Assembly: GCF_015244675.1 (NCBI RefSeq)
Contig: NZ_JABCQO010000002.1
Coordinates: 124,001-188,000, forward strand
Length of the DNA stretch: 64,000 nucleotides
Direction of reading: 5' to 3'
From: Gluconobacter cerevisiae
Lineage (GTDB): Bacteria > Pseudomonadota > Alphaproteobacteria > Acetobacterales > Acetobacteraceae
Both the position numbers and the translations under genes were made by a program. Below the pieces are notes generated by a model. The model searched no databases, was not told the DNA's origin, and worked only from the letters and a program-made list of their open reading frames with translations. Shown here piece after piece: positions 14,665 through 24,435 of the stretch (positions within the stretch are counted from its first letter, which is position 1; each line of letters starts with the position of its first letter).

Positions 14665-17600
14665 ATGGCCGTCCACGACTTCCCGCGTCCTCCCCGCAGG
14701 CGTTTGAATCCGTTTTGTCCAGGCCCCCACATGCCGCGACACTGGCATGTGGCGCGCTGGGTTGGTCTGATCTGCGTCACGCCGGTCGCGCTCGTGGCGG
14801 CTGCGGGCAGTGTATTCCTGTGGAAACTGGCCCACGGCCCCGTGGAGATCACGCGCGTCTTCCATCTTGTGGAGCCGGTCTCGATTGCGGCGGGCAAACG
14901 TCCGGGACATCCGGCAGGTCGGCTAAGCTGGGACAGGCTCTGGATCCAGTGGCAGCCGAGTGCGGGCGGCGTTCCAGCCGGTCTGGTGCTGATGGCGCGC
15001 GGGCTGAAAGTGACCCGCTTTGACAATCTGGTGGCGGAACGCGCGACTGAGGCCGATGCTGTTCTTTCACTGAGTGCGCTGTTTGAAGGCGTGATTGCGC
15101 CGCGCACACTGCGTCTCGAAGGTGCAACTCTGGCCCTGCGCCGTTTGCCTGACGGCGATGTGGACATGGATCTGCCAGAGCAGAAACGGGGTGGCCGGGG
15201 TGTGCCGACGCGGCTCGACCGTCTGCGGGCCGTGGATGTCCACAATGTCTCCATTACATTCGCTGGGCTTCCACAGGACCGGACCGCCGTCATCGGCGAC
15301 GTGGACATGAAGGCGCGCCGGATCCGGGTGGCGCCACATTCACGGGATTTCGTGTGGGTCGGGTCCGGGCGGGCCGCGGTTGCGCTCGATGGATTTCATA
15401 CCATCCTGACGGCACAGGCCCGTCAGGTCGGGCATAATGGACTGTTGCATCTGGAAGCGACGCCGTTTGAGCCGGCCCAGCTTGGGGTTTTCAATCCACA
15501 AGCTGCGAACTGGCATGTTCCCGTGTCCATCGGGGCAGATGCGGTTTTTGTGCCGCAGGGGATGGATGCACTGCCATCGGAACTGACGCTGAACCTGTCT
15601 CTCGGGGACGGGAAGGTTTTTCAGAAAACCGCCGATCCGATCCATCTTCATGCAGGGCAGGCGAGCGTGCATCTGCGGATGGACCGTCCGGGCCTGAAGG
15701 GTGGTGCACGGCTCGACGTGCCTTCAGCAACGCTGGACGTGGCGGATACCGACGGTGCGCTGACCCATTTGCAGGCTTCGGCCAGTGTCGGGCTGGACAA
15801 TCTGTTCAAGCCAATGGTGCTGGACGGAGATGCGGAGGCCGGGCTGGATGCGATCCGCTTTGCAACGCTGGGTTCCATCTGGCCGGCCACGATCGTCAAG
15901 GGCGGTCGACGCTGGGTTTCAAAGAACGTCACCGACGGGACCGGGCGGGATCTGCACGTCAAAGCCCATCTGCACAGCGATCATGGGCCGGATCAAATCC
16001 TGCCGACCTCGGTTGAGGGACAACTGACCGGACATGACCTGACGGTCCACTGGCTGCGTCCTGTCCCTCCCGCGACGGGGCTTGATGCGTCCCTGCATTT
16101 CGACGGCCCCGAAACGCTCGTCATTGATCTGAGCCGGGGTGTCCAGCCCACGGATGTGAAGCAGAACGTGCTGCTGCCGGATGGAGAAATCCGGATCGGA
16201 AAGCTCTATGACAAAGACCAGACGGGCGATATTTCCGCGCATCTGACGGGGCCTCTGGCGGGGTTCATGTCCGCTCTGTCGCATCCGAGGCTCCATCTTC
16301 TGTCGCGACATCCGCTGCCGTTCACGCAGCCTGCGGGGATGGTGGATGCACATGTTCGCATGACGCTACCGCTTGTGTCGCATATCCCGGACGGCGCGCT
16401 GCATGTCTGGACGCAGGCGACTTTTTCGGGCGTGCATCTGGGGAATGTCCTGATGGGACATGCGGTGGACGGGGCTTCGGGCAAAATGTCCGCCACCGAA
16501 GATGCGCTTGATCTGACCGGTAATGGCCAGCTCGCGGGAATTCCCACGCATGTCGTGTTGCATGAAAATTTCCGGGGTGGTGCGCCATCACGCGTGTTGC
16601 AGACAATTGATGCGCGCTCGGTTCTGGACCCGCAGTCCGCAGCAAAAGCCCGGCTTGCACCGGCGGGGCTGTTTGACGGCCATGCGGTTCTGAACGCGCA
16701 TTTCGTGCAGCAGGCCAACGAAACGTCCGATCTGAAACTGTCGCTGGACATGACGCAGGCGGCTTTAAGTGTGCCGATCTGGGCCAAGCCTCTGGGTGAG
16801 CCTGCGACGGCTATGGTGCATATCGGGTTTCAGGATGGGAAAATGTCTGTTCTGGACGGGTTGCAGGCGCATGGAACCGAACTTTCCGTGGCGGGGCGGG
16901 GTGTGACGCGTGCGGGCAAGCTGACCGGGATCGTACTGGAAGGCTTCCGTATTGGTCGGACGCAGGGGGATGCGCGTATTGTCCTGCCGCAAAGTGCGGA
17001 ACAGCCTGTTGGCGTGACGGTCAATGCGGACCCGCTGGATCTGGCGCCGATGTTCGAGCCGCATCCTCCGGTTGCGGACACGGGATCGCAGGGCGGGAAA
17101 AGCGCGTCGATGGGGGATAGCTGGTCCATCTCCCTGAACGCGCCGCATGTCTATTATGGCCCGAAAGCGCAGGTGGGCGGTGTCGTCTCGCAGATCGAAC
17201 TGCGCAACGGACATCTGACATCGGGGCGCTTTGCTCTGGATGCGCCGACACGGGTGCGGGCGGTTCTGGGCGATACGGGGCGGGAGCATCCGTTCGTGCT
17301 GGATATCGATAATCTGGGCCTGCTGCTGCAAAATCTGGGGCTGTATGATCGCATCCGGGGTGGAAAGACGCATCTGGACGGGGTGTTTACGCCGGATGAA
17401 ACCAGTGTGCGGAAAGTTCCAGAAGGACGGAGCGCGAAATCGGCGGGGCTATGGGGCGGTTTGCCGCCGTTCCGTGGGTATGTGGACATGGGACCCTCCG
17501 AGTTCCTGCGGCCGCCGTTGACGCTGACGGCGGTGTCCGATCTCTCGCCACTGCACTGGCTGACCAATCATCTGGACCGGTTTGAAATCACCCATCTGTC

Positions 17601-17919
17601 TACGCGGCTCAGTCTGGCGGGGAATATGCTGGTGCTGCGTGACGGGGTGATCGGCAATCAGGCGCTTGGAGCCACGATGGAAGGGCCGATTGATCTGAAA
17701 ACGTCCGGGCTGAACCTCAACGGGACGATCGTGCCGGTTTTCGGGCTGAATGCGCTTCCGGGGAAATTGCCGGTTCTGGGGCATCTGATGTCCCCCGAGA
17801 AGGGTGGCGGGCTGCTGGCGGCGACGTTTGAACTGCATGGAACGGTTGAAAAACCCGATCTGTCAGTCAATCCGCTGTCGATGCTGTTGCCGGGCGTTCT
17901 TCGGCGTATTCTGCATTAA
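14665..17919 (+). CDS. Large AsmA/YhdP-like membrane-anchored protein
   Basis: A 1084-residue protein with an N-terminal membrane helix (about 33-55), then a long periplasmic beta-rich body and no other helices. Repeated strands of the type LRLEGATLALRRLPDGDVDMDL near residue 150-175, and the C-terminal PIDLKTSGLNLNGTIVPVFGLNALPGKLPVLG region, fit the AsmA-like/YhdP (DUF3971) family. Relatives form long hydrophobic grooves that carry phospholipids between inner and outer membranes; this role is inferred here. An alternative start is at 14731, directly before the membrane segment. Just upstream of rarA; the other AsmA-like gene is at 20405. Confidence 0.82.
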   Translation: MAVHDFPRPPRRRLNPFCPGPHMPRHWHVARWVGLICVTPVALVAAAGSVFLWKLAHGPVEITRVFHLVEPVSIAAGKRPGHPAGRLSWDRLWIQWQPSAGGVPAGLVLMARGLKVTRFDNLVAERATEADAVLSLSALFEGVIAPRTLRLEGATLALRRLPDGDVDMDLPEQKRGGRGVPTRLDRLRAVDVHNVSITFAGLPQDRTAVIGDVDMKARRIRVAPHSRDFVWVGSGRAAVALDGFHTILTAQARQVGHNGLLHLEATPFEPAQLGVFNPQAANWHVPVSIGADAVFVPQGMDALPSELTLNLSLGDGKVFQKTADPIHLHAGQASVHLRMDRPGLKGGARLDVPSATLDVADTDGALTHLQASASVGLDNLFKPMVLDGDAEAGLDAIRFATLGSIWPATIVKGGRRWVSKNVTDGTGRDLHVKAHLHSDHGPDQILPTSVEGQLTGHDLTVHWLRPVPPATGLDASLHFDGPETLVIDLSRGVQPTDVKQNVLLPDGEIRIGKLYDKDQTGDISAHLTGPLAGFMSALSHPRLHLLSRHPLPFTQPAGMVDAHVRMTLPLVSHIPDGALHVWTQATFSGVHLGNVLMGHAVDGASGKMSATEDALDLTGNGQLAGIPTHVVLHENFRGGAPSRVLQTIDARSVLDPQSAAKARLAPAGLFDGHAVLNAHFVQQANETSDLKLSLDMTQAALSVPIWAKPLGEPATAMVHIGFQDGKMSVLDGLQAHGTELSVAGRGVTRAGKLTGIVLEGFRIGRTQGDARIVLPQSAEQPVGVTVNADPLDLAPMFEPHPPVADTGSQGGKSASMGDSWSISLNAPHVYYGPKAQVGGVVSQIELRNGHLTSGRFALDAPTRVRAVLGDTGREHPFVLDIDNLGLLLQNLGLYDRIRGGKTHLDGVFTPDETSVRKVPEGRSAKSAGLWGGLPPFRGYVDMGPSEFLRPPLTLTAVSDLSPLHWLTNHLDRFEITHLSTRLSLAGNMLVLRDGVIGNQALGATMEGPIDLKTSGLNLNGTIVPVFGLNALPGKLPVLGHLMSPEKGGGLLAATFELHGTVEKPDLSVNPLSMLLPGVLRRILH

Positions 17920-18006
17920 GGTTGGGTTTGGGGATTATCCTGACGGGTCGGAAGCCCCATCTCTGATCGAGAAATTGAAGAACATTTCGGGGAGCGCGGG
18001 ACGCCA

Positions 18007-19401
18007 GTGACGGATATGACAGATCTTTTCGGCGGTGCTCCCGGGGCGAAGCGTCCGTCCGGATATGCGCCGCAATCTGCACGGCAGGAACGTTCGGTCG
18101 AAGCGCCGCAGGTACAGCGTCGGCTGCCCTCGCGCACCCAACCTCTGGCGGACCGTCTGCGTCCAAAGCGGCTGGAGGATGTGCGGGGGCAGGATCATCT
18201 GCTCGGCCCTGAGGGCACACTGACGCGAATGCTGGCGCGGGGCACGCTGTCCAGTCTGATCCTGTGGGGCGGTCCGGGCTGCGGCAAGACGACGATTGCG
18301 CGCCTGCTCGCAGGACGGGCCGGGCTGTTTTATTCCCAAATTTCGGCAGTCTTTTCTGGCGTGGCGGATCTGCGCCGGGCGTTTGAGGAAGCGGATCAGA
18401 AACAGGCGGCGACGGGCAAGGGCACGCTGCTGTTCGTGGACGAAATCCATCGCTTCAACCGCGCCCAGCAGGATGGGTTTCTGCCGTATGTCGAACGCGG
18501 AACGGTGGTTCTGGTCGGGGCGACCACGGAGAACCCGTCCTTTGCGCTGAATGCGGCACTACTGTCTCGGTGTCAGGTTCTCGTGCTGAACCGGCTGGAT
18601 GATGCGAGCCTTGAGAGCCTGCTTGTGCATGCCGAAGAGGAAGTCGGTCGTCCGCTACCGCTGGACCCGGAAGCGCGGGCTAGTCTGAGGGCGATGGCGG
18701 ATGGGGACGGGCGGTATCTGCTGAACATGGTCGAGCAGCTTGTGGCGCTTGATCCGTCGCAGGTGCTGACGCCGCGTGATCTGGCGGCAATTCTGTCGCG
18801 CCGGGCCATCCTGTATGATCGGGACCGGGAAGAGCACTACAATCTCATTTCCGCGCTGCACAAATCGCTGCGCGGCAGTGATCCGGATGCGGCGTTGTAC
18901 TGGTTCGCGCGGATGCTGGAGGGCGGGGAAGATCCGCGTTACATCGCCCGCCGTCTGACGCGGTTTGCGGCGGAGGACGTGGGGCAGGCCGATCCGTCCG
19001 CGTTACCGATGGCTGTGGCGGGGTGGCAGACCTATGAACGGCTGGGTTCGCCGGAAGGCGAGCTGGCGCTGGCGCAGGTCGTGGTGCATCTGGCGACCGC
19101 CCCGAAATCCAATGCGGTCTATGCAGCCTATAAGGCAGCCCGTGCTCTGGCGCGCGATACCGGCAGTCTGATGCCACCGTCACATATCCTGAACGCTCCG
19201 ACGACCCTGATGAAGGACATCGGATACGGCAAAGGCTATGAATACGACCACGACAGTGAGGGCGGATTTTCGGGCCAGAATTACTTTCCGGAAGGGATGC
19301 CCAGAGCGTCTCTTTACCATCCCACGGACCGCGGACATGAGGGGCGGATCAGAAAACTTCTGGACATGCGGGCCGCCAAGAGGGCATCCCGCGAACCATG
19401 A
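18007..19401 (+). CDS. rarA: Replication-associated recombination protein A (AAA+ ATPase)
   Basis: RarA (MgsA) acts at stalled replication forks and interacts with SSB. The 464-residue protein has a Walker A motif GGPGCGKT (88-95), Walker B with LLFVDEIHRFN (about 143-153), and the sensor sequence GATTENPSFALN. The C-terminal cluster (YARRLTRFAAEDVG and PTTLMKDIGYGKGYEYDH) is the diagnostic RarA tail. It begins the chain rarA - pseudouridine synthase - asmA-like - ATP12, in which each neighbour pair overlaps by 4 bases. The start GTG/ATG was taken at 18007 (MTDMTDLF); internal M4 is possible. Confidence 0.95.
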   Translation: MTDMTDLFGGAPGAKRPSGYAPQSARQERSVEAPQVQRRLPSRTQPLADRLRPKRLEDVRGQDHLLGPEGTLTRMLARGTLSSLILWGGPGCGKTTIARLLAGRAGLFYSQISAVFSGVADLRRAFEEADQKQAATGKGTLLFVDEIHRFNRAQQDGFLPYVERGTVVLVGATTENPSFALNAALLSRCQVLVLNRLDDASLESLLVHAEEEVGRPLPLDPEARASLRAMADGDGRYLLNMVEQLVALDPSQVLTPRDLAAILSRRAILYDRDREEHYNLISALHKSLRGSDPDAALYWFARMLEGGEDPRYIARRLTRFAAEDVGQADPSALPMAVAGWQTYERLGSPEGELALAQVVVHLATAPKSNAVYAAYKAARALARDTGSLMPPSHILNAPTTLMKDIGYGKGYEYDHDSEGGFSGQNYFPEGMPRASLYHPTDRGHEGRIRKLLDMRAAKRASREP

Positions 19402-20408
19402 CAGTTACCAACCGCATCGTGACCGAGGATGAGGCCGATATTCGCCTCGACCGCTGGTTCAGACGTCACTACCCCAATCTGACGCAGGGCGCGCTTCAGA
19501 AACTGTGCCGCAAGGGACAGATCCGCGTGGAGGGAGGGCGTGTTCAGACTAATACGCGCCTGATCCCCGGACAGACCGTCCGCATCCCGCCGCTGCCGGA
19601 TGTGGACAAGCCCGCGCCCCTGCCGCCGCCAGATCCGATGCTGGAGCGCGAGATCCGCAAGATGGTGATTTACGAGGACGAGCATCTGCTGGTTCTCGAC
19701 AAGCCATCAGGCCTTGCGACGCAGGGCGGCCCGGGTATTCTCAAGCATGTGGACATGATGCTTGACGGTCTGCGGCCTGAGGGTGGCGATCGGCCGCGTC
19801 TGGTGCATCGGATCGACCGTGATACGTCCGGCATTCTGCTGATCGCGCGGACGCCGGGTGTGGCGGCGAAACTCGCAGCCGCGTTCCGTGGGCGCGATGT
19901 GGAGAAAACATACTGGGCTGTGGTTGTCGGGCGGCCTTCGCCGGAATCCGGCATCATCGACCAGCCTCTGGCCAAGATCGGTGCGGGTGGGGCGGCGCTG
20001 GTGATTGCAGCGTCACGCGATGAGGAAGACGCGGCTTCAGCCAAGACGGATTATGCGACGCTTGATGCCGCCGGAAAGAAGCTGAGCTGGCTGAAGCTGT
20101 CTCCGCTGACGGGACGGACGCATCAGTTGCGCGTGCATACCGAATCTATCGGCACGCCGATCCTTGGCGATCCGCGCTATGGTGGGAAGGCCGCGCATCC
20201 GGAAGGGTTCATCGATCGGCTGCATCTTCATGCGCGTCAGCTTGATATTCCCCACCCCGCCGGTGGGCGTTTGATCGTGACGGCCCCTCTGCCGCCGCAT
20301 ATGCGCGAGACCTTCCGTACGCTGGGCTTCGTGCCGGGTGAGACGCCTGCGCCCAAGCGCGTTCGTGGCGGAAGTAGCAGCGCAAAGGGCCGGGGGCCTG
20401 CGAAATGA
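19398..20408 (+). CDS. RluA-family 23S rRNA pseudouridine synthase (RluC-like)
   Basis: Converts specific uridines of 23S rRNA to pseudouridine. Residues 14-65 form an S4 RNA-binding domain (IRLDRWFRRHYPNL and GQIRVEGGRV). The catalytic domain contains HRIDRDTSGILL (about 136-147) with the catalytic aspartate, and RTHQLRVHTESIGTPILGDPRYGG. RluC and RluD share this layout; position and S4 domain favour RluC, but site specificity cannot be assigned. The C-terminus is short and basic. Overlaps rarA and the downstream AsmA-like gene by 4 bases each. Confidence 0.9.
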   Translation: MTVTNRIVTEDEADIRLDRWFRRHYPNLTQGALQKLCRKGQIRVEGGRVQTNTRLIPGQTVRIPPLPDVDKPAPLPPPDPMLEREIRKMVIYEDEHLLVLDKPSGLATQGGPGILKHVDMMLDGLRPEGGDRPRLVHRIDRDTSGILLIARTPGVAAKLAAAFRGRDVEKTYWAVVVGRPSPESGIIDQPLAKIGAGGAALVIAASRDEEDAASAKTDYATLDAAGKKLSWLKLSPLTGRTHQLRVHTESIGTPILGDPRYGGKAAHPEGFIDRLHLHARQLDIPHPAGGRLIVTAPLPPHMRETFRTLGFVPGETPAPKRVRGGSSSAKGRGPAK

Positions 20409-22900
20409 AGAAGCTTACCGGCGGTCTGATTGCCGTCATCGTTGCTTTTGTCGGTGTGAGTGTGGCCACGCATGTCCTGATCGATCAGGACGCGCTCCGC
20501 GAGCGTGTGGCTGTGGCGCTTCGGCACCAGACAGGGCTCTCGATGCAGGTCCGTCATTCGTCGGTGCAGCTTCTGCCCTGGCCAGCCTTCGAGGCGTCCG
20601 ACGTCGTGCTGACGCGTGATGGGCAGACGCCGGTTCTCAAGGCTCATACAATCCATGCCGGAATTGCCGTTTTTGCCCTGCTGCATCGCGAGGTCCGGTT
20701 TCAGGACGTCGTGATCGAAAAGGCGACAGTCAATCTTGTGCGCGGTTTGGACGGACAGGCCAACTGGTCTCTGAAGCCGGACCGCGAGGATGAGGATGCC
20801 TCCCTGCCGGTGAAGACACGGAGCGGCCAGCGGATCCATGCGCACTGGGATCTGTCGCTTGATGGGTTGCATGTCACGCAGACCGCTGTGTTCTGGAATG
20901 ATCGCCTGACGCGCACGAGTGGATCGTTTGGGCTGGATTCGCTGGACCTGGCGGGGCTGCGCAGTCCCAGCCCGTGGATCAGCCTTCAGGGACATCATGC
21001 CGGGACTCCCTTCACTCTTAAGGGGCATGTCGGCAACCTGTCACAGATCCAAGGCACTCAACCCTGGGCATTCAGTATCGGTACGACGCTGGGTGAGGGC
21101 GACAGGCGCGACTGGTTGAATCTGGACGGGCGGATCGGCAATCCGTCCCGGATGGAAAACGTGCTGCTGACGGTCCAGGGCGAGTGGCCCAATCTTCAGG
21201 ACGCGCATCGTCTGTTCCCTCACGCCAATCTGCCGGATGTTCCGGCTTTGGGTGGAGAGGTCGCGCTTCAGGGCAGTCCGGAGCCGTTGAGCGGTCTGGA
21301 TGGAAGTGCGCTACTGCATCGTCTGGTCGACACGATGACGCCAACGCGCCTTCACCTGCATGCCGGTTCTGTCGTGCTCAGGCAGGGGGCGATTCAGAAT
21401 CTGCATCTTGATTCCGCTGGACCGGATGCGGCGCTGACGGTTACGGCGGATACGCAGTGGCGCGATACGGCGTGGCATGTGGAAGCTGGAGCCGGGACGA
21501 TGCAGCAGGCGGTTGCCGCATGGCGAAACGGCCTGCACACGGCGGTGCCGCTGACGGCGGAACTGCGCAGCCAGACTATGCTCCTCTCTGGTGCGCCGGC
21601 CCTCAATGCGCAGGACAAGGCCCGTGTCGCCGTTTCAGGAACGATCGGTGCGGAGAAAGGGCATCTGACGGCGGACGGGAGCGGGAAGACGCTTCATCTG
21701 CCGGGTGCGCTTCTGCATGATGTGAGCCTGCATGGTACGCTCGAGACGCATGACCGCGAGATTTTTTTGCTCGACGGGCTGGCTGTCGGAAGTCAGGAGC
21801 TGGCTCTGGATGGGGCGCTCAAGGTGGTTCTGGGACAGGATGTGCCGCCGGTCGTGAGCGGAAATATTCATGCCGCGAAAATGGATCTGGACGTGCTCAA
21901 GGGGCTCTGGCTTGAGCCCGCGCCTCCGGTAGTGGCTGTTCCGGCTGCACCCCCCGTTATGTCACAGAGTGGTAAGAGTGTTCCGGCGCAGGAGGAGCAT
22001 CCTGTCGCAGTGCCGCGTGCTCCGGACCTGACGCCTTCTTGGGTCAAACGACTGCGGGCGCAGGATGTGAATCTGCACCTAACAGCGGATCACGTCGTGT
22101 TTGCAGGACGGGACTATACCGATCTGGCGACGCGAGTGACGCTGTCAGGCGGTCATCTGCGTCTGGACCCGATTTCCGGGCAGGCGCAGGGTCTGGCGCT
22201 TTCGGGAATGGCGGAACTGGATGCCAGTGTGCTGCCTGTATCGGGGAACGTGACGTTCCAGCCGCTTATTCTGCCAGCCGGTCTGCTGGAGACGCGTCTT
22301 GGAATGCCGCTTCTGCTTCAGGGGCCTGTGCAGGTCGTGGGGCATCTCTCGGCCAAGGGTAACAGCGCTGACGAACTGAGGCAGTCACTGGAGGGCCATC
22401 TGGGCCTGTCGATGGTGGATGGTCAGGTGCAGAGTGCGTTGCTCGGACAGATGGCGGGGTCTGCGGCCAGTGTGGTCCTCGGAAAAGGCGATCGCTCGCT
22501 GCGGTGTCTGGGGCTGCATATGACCATTGCAAACGATATGGCGCATATCGACACGCTGGGGCTTCAGTCAGGGCGTTTCTCCGTCTCCGGAAGTGGCACG
22601 GTCGGTCTTGGAGCGCAGGTTCTGGATCTGCGCCTTCTGCCGGTTGTGGATTTTGAAGGTGCGGGTGCCTCTACGCCGGTTGTGCTGACCGGAACGCTGG
22701 CAGCCCCGCATGTCGCGCAGGATCGGGACGCGGGCGGGAATTTTCATGTCACGATCGGCGGAGACGGGAATGCCGCTGATCCGTGCACGGCGCCTCTCGC
22801 GGCGGCGCGTGAAGGACAGTCCGGTTCGACGCCTGAGGCGATCAAGCCTCATCATTCAAAGGCCGGGGATATCCTTCGGGCTCTGGGAGTTCTGCATTGA
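20405..22900 (+). CDS. AsmA family protein
   Basis: An 831-residue protein with an N-terminal membrane helix (about 6-24) and AsmA-like repeats. The N-terminal AsmA region has ALRERVAVALRHQTGLSM and LLPWPAFEASDVVLT, and there is an extended proline linker near residue 505-545. The C-terminal AsmA_2 domain includes LEGHLGLSMVDGQVQSALLG and TLGLQSGRFSVSGSGTVGLGAQVLDLRLLP. AsmA proteins sit in the inner membrane and are implicated in outer-membrane lipid supply. Its start overlaps the pseudouridine synthase stop, and its own stop overlaps the TTG start of the ATP12 gene. Confidence 0.88.
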   Translation: MKKLTGGLIAVIVAFVGVSVATHVLIDQDALRERVAVALRHQTGLSMQVRHSSVQLLPWPAFEASDVVLTRDGQTPVLKAHTIHAGIAVFALLHREVRFQDVVIEKATVNLVRGLDGQANWSLKPDREDEDASLPVKTRSGQRIHAHWDLSLDGLHVTQTAVFWNDRLTRTSGSFGLDSLDLAGLRSPSPWISLQGHHAGTPFTLKGHVGNLSQIQGTQPWAFSIGTTLGEGDRRDWLNLDGRIGNPSRMENVLLTVQGEWPNLQDAHRLFPHANLPDVPALGGEVALQGSPEPLSGLDGSALLHRLVDTMTPTRLHLHAGSVVLRQGAIQNLHLDSAGPDAALTVTADTQWRDTAWHVEAGAGTMQQAVAAWRNGLHTAVPLTAELRSQTMLLSGAPALNAQDKARVAVSGTIGAEKGHLTADGSGKTLHLPGALLHDVSLHGTLETHDREIFLLDGLAVGSQELALDGALKVVLGQDVPPVVSGNIHAAKMDLDVLKGLWLEPAPPVVAVPAAPPVMSQSGKSVPAQEEHPVAVPRAPDLTPSWVKRLRAQDVNLHLTADHVVFAGRDYTDLATRVTLSGGHLRLDPISGQAQGLALSGMAELDASVLPVSGNVTFQPLILPAGLLETRLGMPLLLQGPVQVVGHLSAKGNSADELRQSLEGHLGLSMVDGQVQSALLGQMAGSAASVVLGKGDRSLRCLGLHMTIANDMAHIDTLGLQSGRFSVSGSGTVGLGAQVLDLRLLPVVDFEGAGASTPVVLTGTLAAPHVAQDRDAGGNFHVTIGGDGNAADPCTAPLAAAREGQSGSTPEAIKPHHSKAGDILRALGVLH

Positions 22901-23592
22901 GTGGGCACAAGCGTTTCTGGAAAGCTGTTTCAGTAGTATCTGAGGGCGGCCTGTTCGAGCCGCGTCTGGATGGACGACCGATCCGTCTGCCACAGGGCCG
23001 GGTTCTGGCCGTCCGGTCGTCTGCTCTGGCTGACGCTATTGCAGGGGAGTGGGGAGGGATTGCGGAAAATGCCTCCTTCACGCCGGATGCTCTGCCCCTG
23101 ACCCGGATTGCGGGGACGATGATCGAGAGGATCGCACCTGATCCGCAGGCGGCTCGGGACATGCTGCTCGGACTCGGGGTGGATGATGGGCTTTGTTATT
23201 GTGAAGACGGGATCAGGCCGGTTGCAGCGCAGGTTTTCGCCTGGCTTTCGGGTTACGGGATTCACCCGAATGTAACGGATGGTCTCATGCCGGTGGTGCA
23301 GCCGGAAGGATATCTGGACGCTCTGGCGCAGCTACTGGCCGTGCGGGATGATCTGGAGCTTGCGGTTCTGGGCGTTCTGGCGCAGGCGACGGGCAGCCTG
23401 CTTTTGTCGCTTGCCGTCGTGGGCGGGGCCGTCAGCCTTGTGGATGCGGTTCTCTGGGCCAATAATGATGAAAAATCCCAGCTTGCGACATGGGGACAGG
23501 ATGATGAACTCGTCCGCACCATGGAAAATCGCGAGAAGGATATTCTCGATTCGGGACTGTTCCTGACATTGGGGCGCAAGGTTTCGATCTGA
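22897..23592 (+). CDS. ATP12 family F1-ATPase assembly chaperone
   Basis: A 231-residue protein of the ATP12 family, shared by alphaproteobacteria and mitochondria, where Atp12 binds free F1 alpha subunits during ATP synthase assembly. Visible signatures are FEPRLDGRPIRLPQGRVL (about 20-37), the EWGG segment, PLTRIAGTMIERI and the C-terminal AVVGGAVSLVDAVLWANNDEKSQ. The start is TTG at 22897, where TTGA overlaps the AsmA stop codon; a nearby GTG at 22901 is out of frame. Not in an operon with the atp genes. Confidence 0.9.
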   Translation: MSGHKRFWKAVSVVSEGGLFEPRLDGRPIRLPQGRVLAVRSSALADAIAGEWGGIAENASFTPDALPLTRIAGTMIERIAPDPQAARDMLLGLGVDDGLCYCEDGIRPVAAQVFAWLSGYGIHPNVTDGLMPVVQPEGYLDALAQLLAVRDDLELAVLGVLAQATGSLLLSLAVVGGAVSLVDAVLWANNDEKSQLATWGQDDELVRTMENREKDILDSGLFLTLGRKVSI

Positions 23593-23690
23593 GAAGAAAA
23601 TGCCCTGAATGGGGCATGATCTTGCCATATTCGGGGATCATTGAAGGCCCTGCCATGTGACAGAACGAGATGATTGGTGACTCGCCCCGA

Positions 23691-23714
23691 CCGGGGATCG
23701 GGCGCTATCCCCGG
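23691..23714. repeat. 8-bp inverted repeat ahead of the 43-residue ORF
   Basis: CCGGGGAT (23691-23698) and ATCCCCGG (23707-23714) are perfect inverted repeats with an 8-base loop, 33 bases upstream of the miniprotein ATG. Upstream, 23600-23640 also contains short hairpins but no gene that I can support. Confidence 0.45.
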
Positions 23715-23746
23715 ATCTGTCGAACACTGTCAGAGTCGAGGAAGTT

Positions 23747-23878
23747 ATGTCTGTATCCGTTCGTAGGCCCCTGCTGCGTCACATGGGTACCCGTGTTGTG
23801 AAGACCTGCTCCATCGGAGCCTGGCTCTTTCTGGCTGCGACACCGCTGATTGTTGTGGTCTGCGCCATTCACGGCTGA
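23747..23878 (+). CDS. 43-residue single-helix membrane miniprotein
   Basis: The reading frame codes for 43 residues: a basic N-terminus with five Arg and a Lys (MSVSVRRPLLRHMGTRVVK), then one hydrophobic segment (about 24-40, AWLFLAATPLIVVV) with two cysteines. GAGGAAG lies directly before the ATG, an excellent ribosome binding site, and a strong terminator follows 27 bases after the stop. So this looks like a free-standing one-gene unit. No family recognised. Confidence 0.6.
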   Translation: MSVSVRRPLLRHMGTRVVKTCSIGAWLFLAATPLIVVVCAIHG

Positions 23879-23904
23879 TTTTCTGGTAATTCAGTCAATA
23901 AAGA

Positions 23905-23938
23905 AGCCCGGTCTCTCATGACAGAGGCCGGACTTTTT
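23905..23938 (+). terminator. Rho-independent terminator after the miniprotein gene
   Basis: A 12-bp stem (23905-23916 with 23923-23934) contains one C/A mismatch and one G/U pair, has a 6-base loop and is followed by TTTT. It would end the transcript of the miniprotein; the neighbouring gene on the right is convergent. Confidence 0.75.
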
Positions 23939-23961
23939 ATATGGCAGCATGGGACGCCTGT

Positions 23962-24396
23962 TCAGCGCCCGCGCCTCAGAAGTGGTTCGGGAAGAACCGG
24001 TGGCGTGCTGTCTGGAAATGTTAGCCAGTTATACCAGATTTCGTAGGTTCTGTTTTCGGTCAGTCGCGTTGCGCAGCCCACTGCCATGAGGCCCCTGATC
24101 GTTCCATCGGACCATGTGCTGTAAATAGCGTTGCATTCTTCTTTCCGAAATTTTTTCCATTCGGTCTGCGCCTGTCGGAAATGGGCCAGTGTCTGAACAG
24201 GTGCAGTGCCGGTCTGCATTTTATGGATGGCAGCCTGCGTATATCGCTCGAGTTCCGCTTCTGCCTTTGAAAGATGCAAGCTTTCGCAGGCTTCGTTATC
24301 CCGAGTGCTGCTTCCGTCGCAGGGGGAGGCCGCCAGAGCCGGGCGAAGCAGTAGCGCCGCTGTGAAGCAGCAGGCGAAGAGATAGCGAAATTTCAT
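23962..24396 (-). CDS. DUF1311/LprI-like exported protein
   Basis: A 144-residue protein with a signal peptide (cleavage near ALA at 21-23). The mature part contains CDGSSTRDNEACESLHLSKAE, FRQAQTEWKKFRKEECNA and GTIRGLMAVGCATRLTENRTYEI, which are the DUF1311 (lysozyme inhibitor LprI-like) signature elements, including conserved cysteines. The family includes Mycobacterium LprI, which inhibits lysozyme; whether this copy does so is unknown. Located 39 bases downstream of ispDF on the same strand. Confidence 0.83.
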   Translation of the reverse strand: MKFRYLFACCFTAALLLRPALAASPCDGSSTRDNEACESLHLSKAEAELERYTQAAIHKMQTGTAPVQTLAHFRQAQTEWKKFRKEECNAIYSTWSDGTIRGLMAVGCATRLTENRTYEIWYNWLTFPDSTPPVLPEPLLRRGR

Positions 24397-24435
24397 CGAT
24401 GGTTTCCAGCATCCGTGAGTGAGCGGGACGAACTG

